Assembly: GCA_036277115.1 (NCBI GenBank)
Contig: DASUNM010000023.1
Coordinates: 868,001-932,000 of the forward strand
Direction: 5' to 3'
Source: Pyrinomonadaceae bacterium
GTDB taxonomy: Bacteria > Acidobacteriota > Blastocatellia > Pyrinomonadales > Pyrinomonadaceae
DNA: 64,000 nucleotides
Part shown: positions 17,895 to 25,986 of the stretch, piece after piece
Numbering within the stretch: the first letter of the stretch is position 1
Layout: every line of letters starts with the position of its first letter
Translations under genes and position numbers: made by a program
Notes under the pieces: model-generated
What the model was told of the DNA's origin: nothing
Databases searched by the model: none
What the model saw: only the letters and a program-made list of their open reading frames with translations

Positions 17895-20800
17895 TTAGAA
17901 CTTCAACTTCAGACCGAATTGCATCACTCGCGGCGCAAACGAGCTGGTGATCTGACCGAAGGCGCCCGAGTTGATGTTCTGCGTCTGGCTAACGTCGAAG
18001 GCCGTGTGGTTGAGGACATTAAAGGCCTCAGCACGGAACTCGAGGTTCACCTTTTCGGTGATACTCGTGGTCTTGATCATGCTCATGTCGAGGAAGAAGA
18101 CCGACGGGCCACTGACCGGCGTAAGCTGCAAGCTGCCTACACTACCCGACAAGGGGTTGGTCAGGAACGGGTTTCCACCTGGCTCAGGAGCGGTCGCGTT
18201 GGCGCGAACGGCTGAGATCAAGGCCGGATCGAACAACACCGGACGACCGGTTGCGTCGAAGAACAGGCCGGTGCGGTCCTGTAGCTGCTGAACCGACAGC
18301 GTTGAGTTGACCGTATTGAGACCCGAGCGGCCTGCACGGTTAAGCGTGGATCGGGCCGAGATGATCGCGACCGGCTCGCCCGACTGCCAACGCATCAAGC
18401 CGTTAACACTCCAGCCGCCGAGGAGCTTGCCCGCTACTCCACCCCAGTTCGCCCATCGCTTGCCAGGGCCGAACGGTAAATCATAAACACCGTTAGCCTT
18501 GAACACGTGGGTAACGTCGTTGAAGCTACGCTGCTTTTCAATCTCCGTGCCGAATCCCAGGTCCTGCAGACCGGCGAAGTTGCTCTGGCTTCCTTCGAAG
18601 TCTGTCATCGCCCGGCTATACGTGTAGTTCGCCTGGAAGTAGAGGCCGTCGCTAAAGCGGCGGCGAACTTCCGTCTGCAAACCGTGATACCACGAGTTGG
18701 CGCCATTGATATAGGCGTCAGCGATGAAGGTGTTCGGGTTAGGCAGGAAGTCGGTGACCGGAATCGTCGACACGCCTGCGCCAAAGAAGAACGTACGGTT
18801 TGCGCCCGCATAGAACTCAGCCAGCGCACCGGCCTGTCCCTGCGAGATCAAATTGCGCACGCTCGCGTCAGTTAAGAACCCGTTCAAGCCCAGACCAGCG
18901 CCCAGGAGCGGAAGGTAGGTCAGTGCCTGACGGCCGGGGCACGCCACCGCCGTTGGGTTCGGGTTACCGGCGCAATTCGTCATGTTGAACTGCGCGCGAC
19001 GGAAGTCGGCCAGGTACGCGCTGTCGCGCACCTTCAACTGGTTGTAGTCGATTCCGCGCGTCAGCTTCGTACCACGGTTGCCGACGTAGCGGACTTCAAG
19101 CGCGGTATCGGCGAAAATTTCGCGCTCGATACCGAAGTTCCACTGCTGGACGTAAGGCGTCTTGAAGTTCGGCTCAAACGTAAAGAACGCACTGGCAAAT
19201 CCAAAGTCCGTCAGGTTCTGTGCGACGGTCCGCGGAACCTGGAAGACTGGTGGCGCGATAAGCGGGACGCCACCGCCGCCACCGGCGACTGTGCGGCCGG
19301 CCACTGAGGCGCCGGTTAGTGTGCGCGTCGTGCCGACCAGGCCCGGGTTGCCGCGGATGGCGTTCAGCACCGTGGTGATGTTGTTGTCGATCACATACGA
19401 GATCGAGTAGCCACCACGGATCGAGGTCCTGCCGTCTTCCCACGGATCCCACGCGAAGCTGAAGTGCGGCGCGAAGTTATTCGTGTCGTTGTTGAAGAAA
19501 CCGCGACGGTCTCCGCCGGAGGCGAAGTCGAGCACGGCGTTCTGTTGCAACACGCTCATTTCAGTGTTCGTCGGCATCAGCACGAGGCCGAGGCGCTCCG
19601 AGGGCACCGAGATGAACTCATAGCGCACGCCCAGGTTAAGCGACAAGTTGCTTCTGAAACGCCACGTGTCCTGCGCGTAACCTGCGAGGCCGAAATAGCG
19701 GAAGTCCTGTTGCTGGGTGGCACCCGCGACGTAGCCCTGGGTGCGTGTGGCGGCGTTGAATGTCTGCGTGCCCTGCGAAATCGGGCCCGTCAGAATTGCC
19801 AGCACGCTGCTGGCGGTGCCGAGGTCCGTGGCGCCGATGCCGCCGGGGAACAAACCAGCCGACAGCGGAGTGGGCGTGCCCGTGGCACTAAACCCGATGT
19901 TGTACGAGGGCAGAATGCCCGCGTCGTTATAGGGTCTAATGTAGTTGTCACGGAAGTTGCCGCCAAAGCGAAGGGTGTGATTGCCCTTCACCCACGATGC
20001 GTTGTCGATCCACTCCCACGTCTTCACGTCGCGTCCCTGCGGCAGGAAGTTATCCTCCGAGTCAGAGATGAGCGGCTGGACGAGCTGATAACCGCGGCTA
20101 AAGGTTTCGTTCGTAAAGAACTGAACGTTGTAGAAGTTGAAGCCGAAACGGGCTTCGTTGCTGATCGAGTTCGTCGGGGCCCACTGCCACGCGAACGAAC
20201 CGCGCGGACGAATCGAATCCTGTCCGTCGCCAGGGGCGCCGGGGAACGGCTCTCCGCCTGAGTTCGGAAACAGGAAGGTGAAGCGGTTGAAGATCGCTTC
20301 AATTCGGTTGCGCGAGTTGATGTCATAGTCAACGCGAAAACCCCAAAGGTCACTCGTGCTGCCTTGCGGCGTGTTGAAACGGAATGTGCCGGTGTTCGAC
20401 AGCGTTCCGGAGTTCGGAACGTTCGCATTAAACAGGTCGCCCGTTGTCGGGTCATTAGGCAGCGGCGCTCGGCGCGCGAGTTCCGCAGTGATCGGGTCAA
20501 CCGGGCGGCCCGTCAGGGTCAGCAGGTTGATGGTTTGAATAGATCCGTTCGTGACGCCCGGAGGACACGCCGGCGCGGTGCCCGCGCCGCAGGTTGCGCG
20601 ATAGCGGAAGATGCCATTGCGCGCATCGTTCCTCAGGAAAGTGCGAGTGACGCTGGCTTCCTGCTTGGTGCGCGTGCCTTCATAGAAGAAGAAGAAGAAC
20701 AGCTTGTCTTTGCCGTACCACGAATCGCCGCCTTCTCCGAACCTCGGGATCCGCATCGGACCGCCGATGTTAAAGCCGAACTGGTTCTGAAGTAGCACCG

Positions 20801-21689
20801 GGCGCGGCAGGCGTAAGTCGCCGACCTGCGCGCGGCCGGAAACAACTGCCAAGTCGGAAGCCACAAAGCGACCGGCGGCGTTGTTAAAGAAGGTGTTGGC
20901 GTCCAGGACGTTGTTGCGATGGAACTCAAAGAGTTGGCCATGGAACTCGCCGGTACCGCGCGGGGTAACGAGCTTCAGCTGCGCCACACCCAAACCGTCG
21001 GCGGCGCTCGCGTTCTGCGTCGTCAGCGTGAACTCCGAAACGCTCGCCACACTCGGGGCGGCGACGCCGAAGAAGCTGTCCGTGCGAATGAAGTTATCGT
21101 TGATGTTGATGCCATCCCACGTCAGGTTGGTGAACGTGCCGCGCAGACCGTTAACCGATGCCGTGCGCGTGCCTGAGCCGCTTGAGTTGACGCCAGCCTG
21201 AAGTCCGGCGAGCGTGAGCGGGTTACGACCGTTGAGCGGCAGGTCTTGAATCTGACGCTCGAGAACGGTGTTCTTCAACTCTGCGTTCTCGGTGTGGACG
21301 ACCGCCTGCGCGTCGGACGCGGTGACCGTCACCGTCTCGCCGACGCCACCGACTTCCATGTCGATGTTGACGGTTGACGTCTCGTTGATGTTGACGGTCA
21401 GATCGGGCACCGTCGTTTTCTTGAAACCTGAGGCCTCAACGTCGACGGTGTAAACACCGGCGCGTAAATCGTTAAAGGCGAAGCTGCCGTCATCGCCGGT
21501 AGTGGCTGTCTTGACGGCCTTGGTGGCACTGTCTGTTAGCGTCACCGTGGCGCCCGTGATGGCCGCGCCTTGCGGGTCTTTTACGGTACCGCTGACACGC
21601 GTGACGCTGCCTTGGGCGAAGGCGCTGGAGGCGATGAGGCCACAAAGCGCAATCGCCACCATAAATCGAGCAAATGCGTTACTGAACAT
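17895..21689 (-). CDS. Oar-like TonB-dependent outer-membrane receptor 3
   Basis: A 1264-residue protein. Signal peptide MFSNAFARFMVAIALCGLIA to about residue 25. A carboxypeptidase-regulatory-like domain covers about 30-115 (RVSGTVKDPQGAAITGATVT). The plug motif is IQDLPLNGRNPLTLAGLQAG, and a large beta-barrel ends FGLKLKF. GGAG stands before the ATG. It is the longest of the three receptors and the first of the tandem array in transcription order. A candidate sigma-54 element and a palindrome lie upstream, and a T8 terminator downstream. The receptor family is firm; its cargo is unknown. Confidence 0.95.
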   Translation of the reverse strand: MFSNAFARFMVAIALCGLIASSAFAQGSVTRVSGTVKDPQGAAITGATVTLTDSATKAVKTATTGDDGSFAFNDLRAGVYTVDVEASGFKKTTVPDLTVNINETSTVNIDMEVGGVGETVTVTASDAQAVVHTENAELKNTVLERQIQDLPLNGRNPLTLAGLQAGVNSSGSGTRTASVNGLRGTFTNLTWDGININDNFIRTDSFFGVAAPSVASVSEFTLTTQNASAADGLGVAQLKLVTPRGTGEFHGQLFEFHRNNVLDANTFFNNAAGRFVASDLAVVSGRAQVGDLRLPRPVLLQNQFGFNIGGPMRIPRFGEGGDSWYGKDKLFFFFFYEGTRTKQEASVTRTFLRNDARNGIFRYRATCGAGTAPACPPGVTNGSIQTINLLTLTGRPVDPITAELARRAPLPNDPTTGDLFNANVPNSGTLSNTGTFRFNTPQGSTSDLWGFRVDYDINSRNRIEAIFNRFTFLFPNSGGEPFPGAPGDGQDSIRPRGSFAWQWAPTNSISNEARFGFNFYNVQFFTNETFSRGYQLVQPLISDSEDNFLPQGRDVKTWEWIDNASWVKGNHTLRFGGNFRDNYIRPYNDAGILPSYNIGFSATGTPTPLSAGLFPGGIGATDLGTASSVLAILTGPISQGTQTFNAATRTQGYVAGATQQQDFRYFGLAGYAQDTWRFRSNLSLNLGVRYEFISVPSERLGLVLMPTNTEMSVLQQNAVLDFASGGDRRGFFNNDTNNFAPHFSFAWDPWEDGRTSIRGGYSISYVIDNNITTVLNAIRGNPGLVGTTRTLTGASVAGRTVAGGGGGVPLIAPPVFQVPRTVAQNLTDFGFASAFFTFEPNFKTPYVQQWNFGIEREIFADTALEVRYVGNRGTKLTRGIDYNQLKVRDSAYLADFRRAQFNMTNCAGNPNPTAVACPGRQALTYLPLLGAGLGLNGFLTDASVRNLISQGQAGALAEFYAGANRTFFFGAGVSTIPVTDFLPNPNTFIADAYINGANSWYHGLQTEVRRRFSDGLYFQANYTYSRAMTDFEGSQSNFAGLQDLGFGTEIEKQRSFNDVTHVFKANGVYDLPFGPGKRWANWGGVAGKLLGGWSVNGLMRWQSGEPVAIISARSTLNRAGRSGLNTVNSTLSVQQLQDRTGLFFDATGRPVLFDPALISAVRANATAPEPGGNPFLTNPLSGSVGSLQLTPVSGPSVFFLDMSMIKTTSITEKVNLEFRAEAFNVLNHTAFDVSQTQNINSGAFGQITSSFAPRVMQFGLKLKF

Positions 21690-21758
21690 TCCAAATCTCC
21701 TTTTGCTGGTTATTCCTTCGGATCAAATGACTAAAGGGCACGAATGGTTGAAAGTTCT

Positions 21759-21772
21759 GCAAGAATTATGCC
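21759..21772 (-). promoter_or_regulatory. Candidate sigma-54 (-24/-12) promoter of Oar receptor 3
   Basis: On the minus strand GGCATAATTCTTGC followed by A gives GGCA-N6-TTGCA, the best match of the three to the sigma-54 consensus. The predicted start is near 21747, with a leader of about 58 nt. The sequence between GG and GC differs from the elements of receptors 1 and 2, so it is not simply a copied block. Confidence 0.55.
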
Positions 21773-21838
21773 GACTGGGGAACGCGGCTCAAAAGCGTCG
21801 AAACCTCTTATTTACACGGCGGGGAAGATATTGTTAAG

Positions 21839-21861
21839 TCCAAAATATTGATGATTTTGGA
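21839..21861. promoter_or_regulatory. Palindrome TCCAAAAT-N7-ATTTTGGA, candidate enhancer/operator (site C)
   Basis: A perfect 8+8 inverted repeat, a wider-spaced variant of sites A and B, centred 90 bp upstream of the -12 GC of the receptor 3 element. A degraded TACAA-N4-TTGGA copy lies at 21922-21935. The rest of the gap to 22076 holds nothing recognised. Confidence 0.45.
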
Positions 21862-22076
21862 TCGATTTACAAATCCATGAACGGAGTGATCGACCCACGC
21901 TTGTCATCGCTTCACTAAACGTACAAATTCTTGGATCTTTTTTCGCAGTCGATTGATTCAGCAAGCCGCGAAAAGGATCGTTGTGGGAATGAAATTTATC
22001 GTCGCGAATACGAAGGTCCTGGCAGGCACTTAAGCCTTTCAACGGTGACGGTGAGATCAAAGTCCGGTGACGTACG

Positions 22077-22661
22077 TCATGTTCCTTTCACGACCTGGAA
22101 CTCCATCTGAAGCTCTTTCCCGCGAAAGACCATGTTTAGGTAGAACTCCCAGAATTTTCTGGTGAAGCGAAACGACGGCCAGCGCTGGTCGAGGTTTACC
22201 AGAAACTCCAGTCCGATCGCGCGCCAGAGGTTGGCCAGGGTCACGTAAGTGCGGATGGCTTTGAGGCGAACTTCGGTGTAGAAGGGAAAGAGTTGGCGAT
22301 CGTCGATGAAACAGTTGAACGAGTAGCTATTAAAATGATTACGGTGCGTCGGGTCGGTCGCCCAGTCGGGATTTGTGTAATGCGGCGTCACGATCATGAG
22401 GCGGGCGCCCGGCTTCGCGATGCGATGTAGCTCAGTGACCAGCGACATCACGTCCGGCACATGCTCAATCACGTGCCGGCAAACAATCTCGTCAAATTCG
22501 TTGTCAGGGAATGGATACGGCACAACGCCGAGGTCGTGCACTACATCGGCGTGCGCCCGCGGATTCGAATCGATGCCGATTGCGCCCGGGACTTTGTTCC
22601 AGCCGCAGCCGACGTCAAGGATCTTGCGAGCCGGGTTTACTTTGTCGTCGGCGTTCGTCAT
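22077..22661 (-). CDS. Class I SAM-dependent methyltransferase
   Basis: A 194-residue protein with motif I (ILDVGCGWNKVPGAIGIDSN, about residues 14-33) and a post-motif acidic turn. The methyltransferase-11-type segment DEIVCRHVIEHVPDVMSLVT follows. This is the Rossmann core of small-molecule or sugar methyltransferases. It starts 9 bp after the stop of the TPR protein, so the two are likely cotranscribed. Substrate unknown. The stop codon overlaps a 12-bp palindrome TGACGTACGTCA (22068-22079), probably incidental. Confidence 0.88.
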   Translation of the reverse strand: MTNADDKVNPARKILDVGCGWNKVPGAIGIDSNPRAHADVVHDLGVVPYPFPDNEFDEIVCRHVIEHVPDVMSLVTELHRIAKPGARLMIVTPHYTNPDWATDPTHRNHFNSYSFNCFIDDRQLFPFYTEVRLKAIRTYVTLANLWRAIGLEFLVNLDQRWPSFRFTRKFWEFYLNMVFRGKELQMEFQVVKGT

Positions 22662-22670
22662 GCGAAGGAA

Positions 22671-23675
22671 TCAATTCTTCTTATTGGCTTTAATGTAGCC
22701 TTCCAACTTCTGCCGCTCGGGATAGTTCGGTTGCTTCTTGAGAAACTCCTCGTACTCAAGCGCCGCTTTCTCTTTAGAACCCCCCGCGTCGTAGATCCAA
22801 GCGAGGCGCAAATGAGCCTGGGGATAACCCAACCCGGCGGCCGAATTCAGATGAAGAATTGCCTTGGGTCGCTGGTCCATTTGCGCGTAGGCGTCACCGA
22901 GGAGCAGATTCGCTTCGCCCGAATCGGGTTGCAATCCGACGAGCTTTGTCAGAGGTTCGACTGCGTCAGCAAATCTCTTTTGTTTTAGTCGCAGCCTGCC
23001 AAAATCGAGCAGTGCGAGCGCGAAGTTCGGCCGTGCTGACAGCGCGCTCAGATACGCCTGCTCTGCTTCATCATACTTTCCCTGGCTGCCGAGGAGCGTT
23101 CCCAAAATTGTCTGGGCTTGATAGTCAGCTTTGTCGCTGGCCACCATCTGCCTCAACAAAGAGATTGCCTGATCGTAATTCTTATCGACGACCGCGTCTT
23201 CTGCTTTCTTGAACAGCCGCTTGTTGGTGACGGTTCGTTCATGAACATCAGCAGCCGAGATCGTGCCACCCTTCGCAGCATCACTTAGCGGCTGCCACTC
23301 GAACGCAATGTCGTGCTGAAGTCCGTATGGCGCATGCAGGGACGACAATATTATACGGGTTCGCGACACTTCATGATGATCGACTTCGACGGCCAATTCA
23401 TACTCACCTGGCGGCAAATCGGAAAAGCGGTAACGGCCGCCGCTAATGACCGTCTGTCTTCCGAATTCAGGGCCGGTCGGGCGCGCGCGTTCCTTATCGG
23501 ACGGGCGGAAGAGGATCACGCTCGCCTGAGGAGGGGTGGCGCGCTGGGCGGCTCCTTTGACCGTGATCTTAACTTCACCGAATATACTCGGATTGTCTCT
23601 TTGGGCGAGGCCACAAATACTGGCCGTTAGAATCACAGAGCAAACACCGGCGAGTCGAAAAAATTTAATAGTCAT
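22671..23675 (-). CDS. Secreted TPR protein with carboxypeptidase-regulatory-like domain
   Basis: A 334-residue protein from the ATG at 23675, preceded by GTGGGA and opening with a signal peptide (MTIKFFRLAGVCSVILTASI). A beta-sandwich with GRYRFSDLPPGEYELAVEVD lies at about 30-120. At least four tetratricopeptide repeats follow from about 145 to 320 (for example YQAQTILGTLLGSQGKYDEA). TPR arrays mediate protein-protein contacts, here in the periplasm or at the surface. It is cotranscribed with the methyltransferase. No specific partner can be named. Confidence 0.85.
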   Translation of the reverse strand: MTIKFFRLAGVCSVILTASICGLAQRDNPSIFGEVKITVKGAAQRATPPQASVILFRPSDKERARPTGPEFGRQTVISGGRYRFSDLPPGEYELAVEVDHHEVSRTRIILSSLHAPYGLQHDIAFEWQPLSDAAKGGTISAADVHERTVTNKRLFKKAEDAVVDKNYDQAISLLRQMVASDKADYQAQTILGTLLGSQGKYDEAEQAYLSALSARPNFALALLDFGRLRLKQKRFADAVEPLTKLVGLQPDSGEANLLLGDAYAQMDQRPKAILHLNSAAGLGYPQAHLRLAWIYDAGGSKEKAALEYEEFLKKQPNYPERQKLEGYIKANKKN

Positions 23676-23722
23676 GATCCCACCGCACAGCAACGCCGAG
23701 CCAACGGTTGGCTGTGACTAAA

Positions 23723-25072
23723 TCAATTTGGGTTCGCGATCATCGAGGCAAGCCCCTGGAAATCATGGGCGTACACAGGCACATCAAAATTCTCGCACAA
23801 CTCCTCGAACCGCATGCCGTCGAGCATTACTGGTTCGTCGCTCTTCAGTGCGACTTTCGGAATAATGACAAAGTCGCCTGACACCTGGCGACGGGCAGCG
23901 ACAAAATCACCGCCGGTGAGTAAGCCGGCCACGCTCACATCGCCGCCAAAGTATTCGTTGGCCACACCCAGAACAGTGACGCTGGTTCCGAAACGCTGAT
24001 TAACTCGGTCGATGAGTTTCGTCAACACGGGAGCGAATAGCGTTCCGGTCATAATCGTTCCCGAAAGAGGCTTCGCTGACGGACGGACTGAACCGCGTTC
24101 CAGCCTGCGCATCAGAGATTCGAACTCAGTCGCGAAGCTGCGCACCATGCCGATGCCGTCTTCAATCTGCGGATACTCGCCATAATGTTTGCGCGCAGGA
24201 ATCGCGCGGCCGGCCTTGAGATAGATCTCGTCGCCAAGAAAAGCGAACGTTGTTCCCAGTCGCCCGCGGAGGTCGCGCTGCATCTCAGACACTGCGCGAA
24301 TCGTTTCGCGGCAAAACTCAGGCGTGACCGGCGTCAGTCGCGGATCATTCAAGTATCTAGTCAAACCCAGCGGCACGATCGCGACGCTGGTAACTTTCGG
24401 ATGCAGCGCGGCGAGGTCGTTAACGGTGCGTTTCAAAATCTCGCCATCATTAATCTTCGGACAGAGCACGACCTGAGCGTGAATTTCAATTCCCGCGTCC
24501 ATCAGCCGTTGCAGCTTCCCGGAAATGTCTGCCCTCGTTTTGTCGACCCCCAGGAGGTAGGCGCGCACGTCGAGATCGGTGGCGTGGACTGAGACGTATT
24601 GCGGGGTCAGGCGCTGTTCGATGACGCGCTTCATCTCGTCCTCGCTGATCGAAGTCAGCGTGGTGTAGTTGCCGTAAAGGAACGACAGCCGCACGTCTTC
24701 GTCACGCACGAACAGCGACGGCCGCGCCGTTTCCGGATTTCCTTTGCAAAAGCAAAACAGGCATTCGTTGGCGCACTGGCGCGGCACGATCTGCTCGAAA
24801 CTGATTCCCAAGTCCTCAGATTCGTCGCGTTCAATATTAAGTTCCCAGTCTTCGCCGCTGCTTTTGCGCACGTCGATTGTCAGTTCAGTTTCGCCGGCGG
24901 TGTGAAAGCGGAAATCGAGATAATCCCGCACCGCGCGCCCGTTCACCCGCATGATTCGATCACCGCGTTCCAGTTCCAGCTCCGCGGCGATTGTTCCCGG
25001 TGACACTTCAAAAATCTCGACACCGCGACGGCGGAGTTGGGTTACTGCTGGTGTGACGGCAAATTCGTACAT
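23723..25072 (-). CDS. DUF512 radical-SAM-like iron-sulfur protein with N-terminal PDZ
   Basis: A 449-residue protein. A PDZ-like domain (ELERGDRIMRVNGRAVRDYL) occupies about 25-80. A CxxxCxxC cluster in RQCANECLFCFCKGNP (about residue 110) plus an extra cysteine is typical of a radical-SAM-like core. The C-terminal DUF512 domain begins around 290 and contains TIMTGTLFAPVLTKLIDRVN. The family is broadly conserved (in cyanobacteria as an FeS-containing oxidoreductase family, TIGR03279), but its reaction is not established. No Shine-Dalgarno sequence is visible before the ATG at 25072. Confidence 0.88.
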   Translation of the reverse strand: MYEFAVTPAVTQLRRRGVEIFEVSPGTIAAELELERGDRIMRVNGRAVRDYLDFRFHTAGETELTIDVRKSSGEDWELNIERDESEDLGISFEQIVPRQCANECLFCFCKGNPETARPSLFVRDEDVRLSFLYGNYTTLTSISEDEMKRVIEQRLTPQYVSVHATDLDVRAYLLGVDKTRADISGKLQRLMDAGIEIHAQVVLCPKINDGEILKRTVNDLAALHPKVTSVAIVPLGLTRYLNDPRLTPVTPEFCRETIRAVSEMQRDLRGRLGTTFAFLGDEIYLKAGRAIPARKHYGEYPQIEDGIGMVRSFATEFESLMRRLERGSVRPSAKPLSGTIMTGTLFAPVLTKLIDRVNQRFGTSVTVLGVANEYFGGDVSVAGLLTGGDFVAARRQVSGDFVIIPKVALKSDEPVMLDGMRFEELCENFDVPVYAHDFQGLASMIANPN

Positions 25073-25145
25073 GAAAAATATCTAGCTTCGTCGGCGACTA
25101 TCGGTAGTACAGGACCGGGATCGTAAAGGACGTATGCGTCGTATA

Positions 25146-25174
25146 GACCTATGGGTCCTATGAGTCCCATAAGG
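25146..25174. repeat. Three tandem ~10-bp CCTATGGGT-like units
   Basis: GACCTATGGG, TCCTATGAGT and CCCATAAGG stand side by side, the last approximately inverted, so the run can also fold back on itself. It lies in the divergent gap between the DUF512 gene and the response regulator. Its role is unknown. Confidence 0.45.
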
Positions 25175-25235
25175 CTTACCTCATGAACCCACGAGTATAA
25201 CAAAGGCGCGACCGTTTCCCATTTCGGTAAACCCG

Positions 25236-25264
25236 TTGACAAGTCCGAAAGCGCAGCTTAATCT
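25236..25264 (+). promoter_or_regulatory. Sigma-70-type promoter of the response regulator
   Basis: TTGACA (25236-25241), a 17-bp spacer and TAATCT (25259-25264) give a near-consensus vegetative promoter. The expected start is near 25271, about 50 nt before the ATG at 25320. Confidence 0.72.
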
Positions 25265-25319
25265 CAGATTTACTGAACTAAGTTGTTGACTCGCCTCTTT
25301 TCAAATCGCGTCCCCAATC

Positions 25320-25739
25320 ATGAGTGAAGACGAATCATCGCCATTGCGCGAGGCGGCGACCAACGGCGCCGACTCGCAACCTTGCGTGCTGCTGGTAGAG
25401 GACGATCGGTCGGTCAGGCGATATCTGGAGGTCACGCTTCAGCGTTCTGGTTATCGTGTGCTGACGGCTGAGGACGGTCTGGAAGCAATGAAGGTGGCCA
25501 TGTCTGCGGCGATCGACGTCGTGGTCACGGACGCCATCATGCCGAACTTGAGCGGCCAACAACTCGCCGCGTTTCTCCGGAAAAATCCGAAGCTCTCGAG
25601 TATTCCGATCGTGCTGCTAACCGGCCAGGAGAATAGAGCAGCTTCGTCCAATGTTGAGGTGATGATTGACGCGTTCCTCTACAAGCCGGTAAAGGCCGAT
25701 GACTTGAAAGCGTGCCTGAAAACCGTCCTCGGGAAATAA
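25320..25739 (+). CDS. Single-domain response regulator (CheY-like receiver)
   Basis: A 139-residue protein with one receiver domain after a 20-residue acidic N-terminus. The acidic pocket is E27-D28-D29 in LLVEDDRSVRRYL. The phospho-acceptor is D71 in VVVTDAIMPNLSG, the conserved threonine is T101 in LLTG, and the lysine is K122 in YKPV. No output domain or DNA-binding motif is present, so it must act through a partner protein. No histidine kinase is nearby. It stands alone behind a good vegetative promoter. Confidence 0.93.
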   Translation: MSEDESSPLREAATNGADSQPCVLLVEDDRSVRRYLEVTLQRSGYRVLTAEDGLEAMKVAMSAAIDVVVTDAIMPNLSGQQLAAFLRKNPKLSSIPIVLLTGQENRAASSNVEVMIDAFLYKPVKADDLKACLKTVLGK

Positions 25740-25889
25740 TTCAACATCTCGTCCGTTACGGCTCGCTTCGCGGTAGGCTAAGCCTGGTTTCTTTTAAGTG
25801 CGAAAACGTTTCGGAAACCCGTTCTCAGATTCTTGATCCGCCCACCGCTCTGAAGCTAGCTTTGGCCGCGTAACGTCTCTTCCGCACGC

Positions 25890-25917
25890 TTGTCCGACCG
25901 GGAAGCTCTGGTATATT
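25890..25917 (+). promoter_or_regulatory. Sigma-70-type promoter of the aminotransferase
   Basis: TTGTCC (25890-25895), a 16-bp spacer and TATATT (25912-25917) precede the gene. The predicted start is near 25924. Confidence 0.55.
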
Positions 25918-25986
25918 CGGTGGGCCGTCCTGCCGAGCAGCATGCGGTCGATCGAGCGAGGTAGAGCTATCGTGAATGGAGTCGTA

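Noticed and set aside
19464..20261. A 265-codon open frame on the plus strand
   Set aside because: It lies wholly antisense to Oar receptor 3, has no signal, motif or ribosome site, and arises from the codon bias of the real gene. Other long antisense frames within the receptors (for example 11874-12803, 14718-15200) were dropped for the same reason.
22068..22079. Perfect palindrome TGACGTACGTCA
   Set aside because: It overlaps the stop codon of the methyltransferase, has no second copy nearby and no gene start downstream, so an operator role is not supported.
25042..25242. A 66-codon minus-strand frame overlapping the DUF512 start
   Set aside because: It reads through the short tandem CCTATGGGT-like repeats and the divergent promoter region; no ribosome site or homologous feature.
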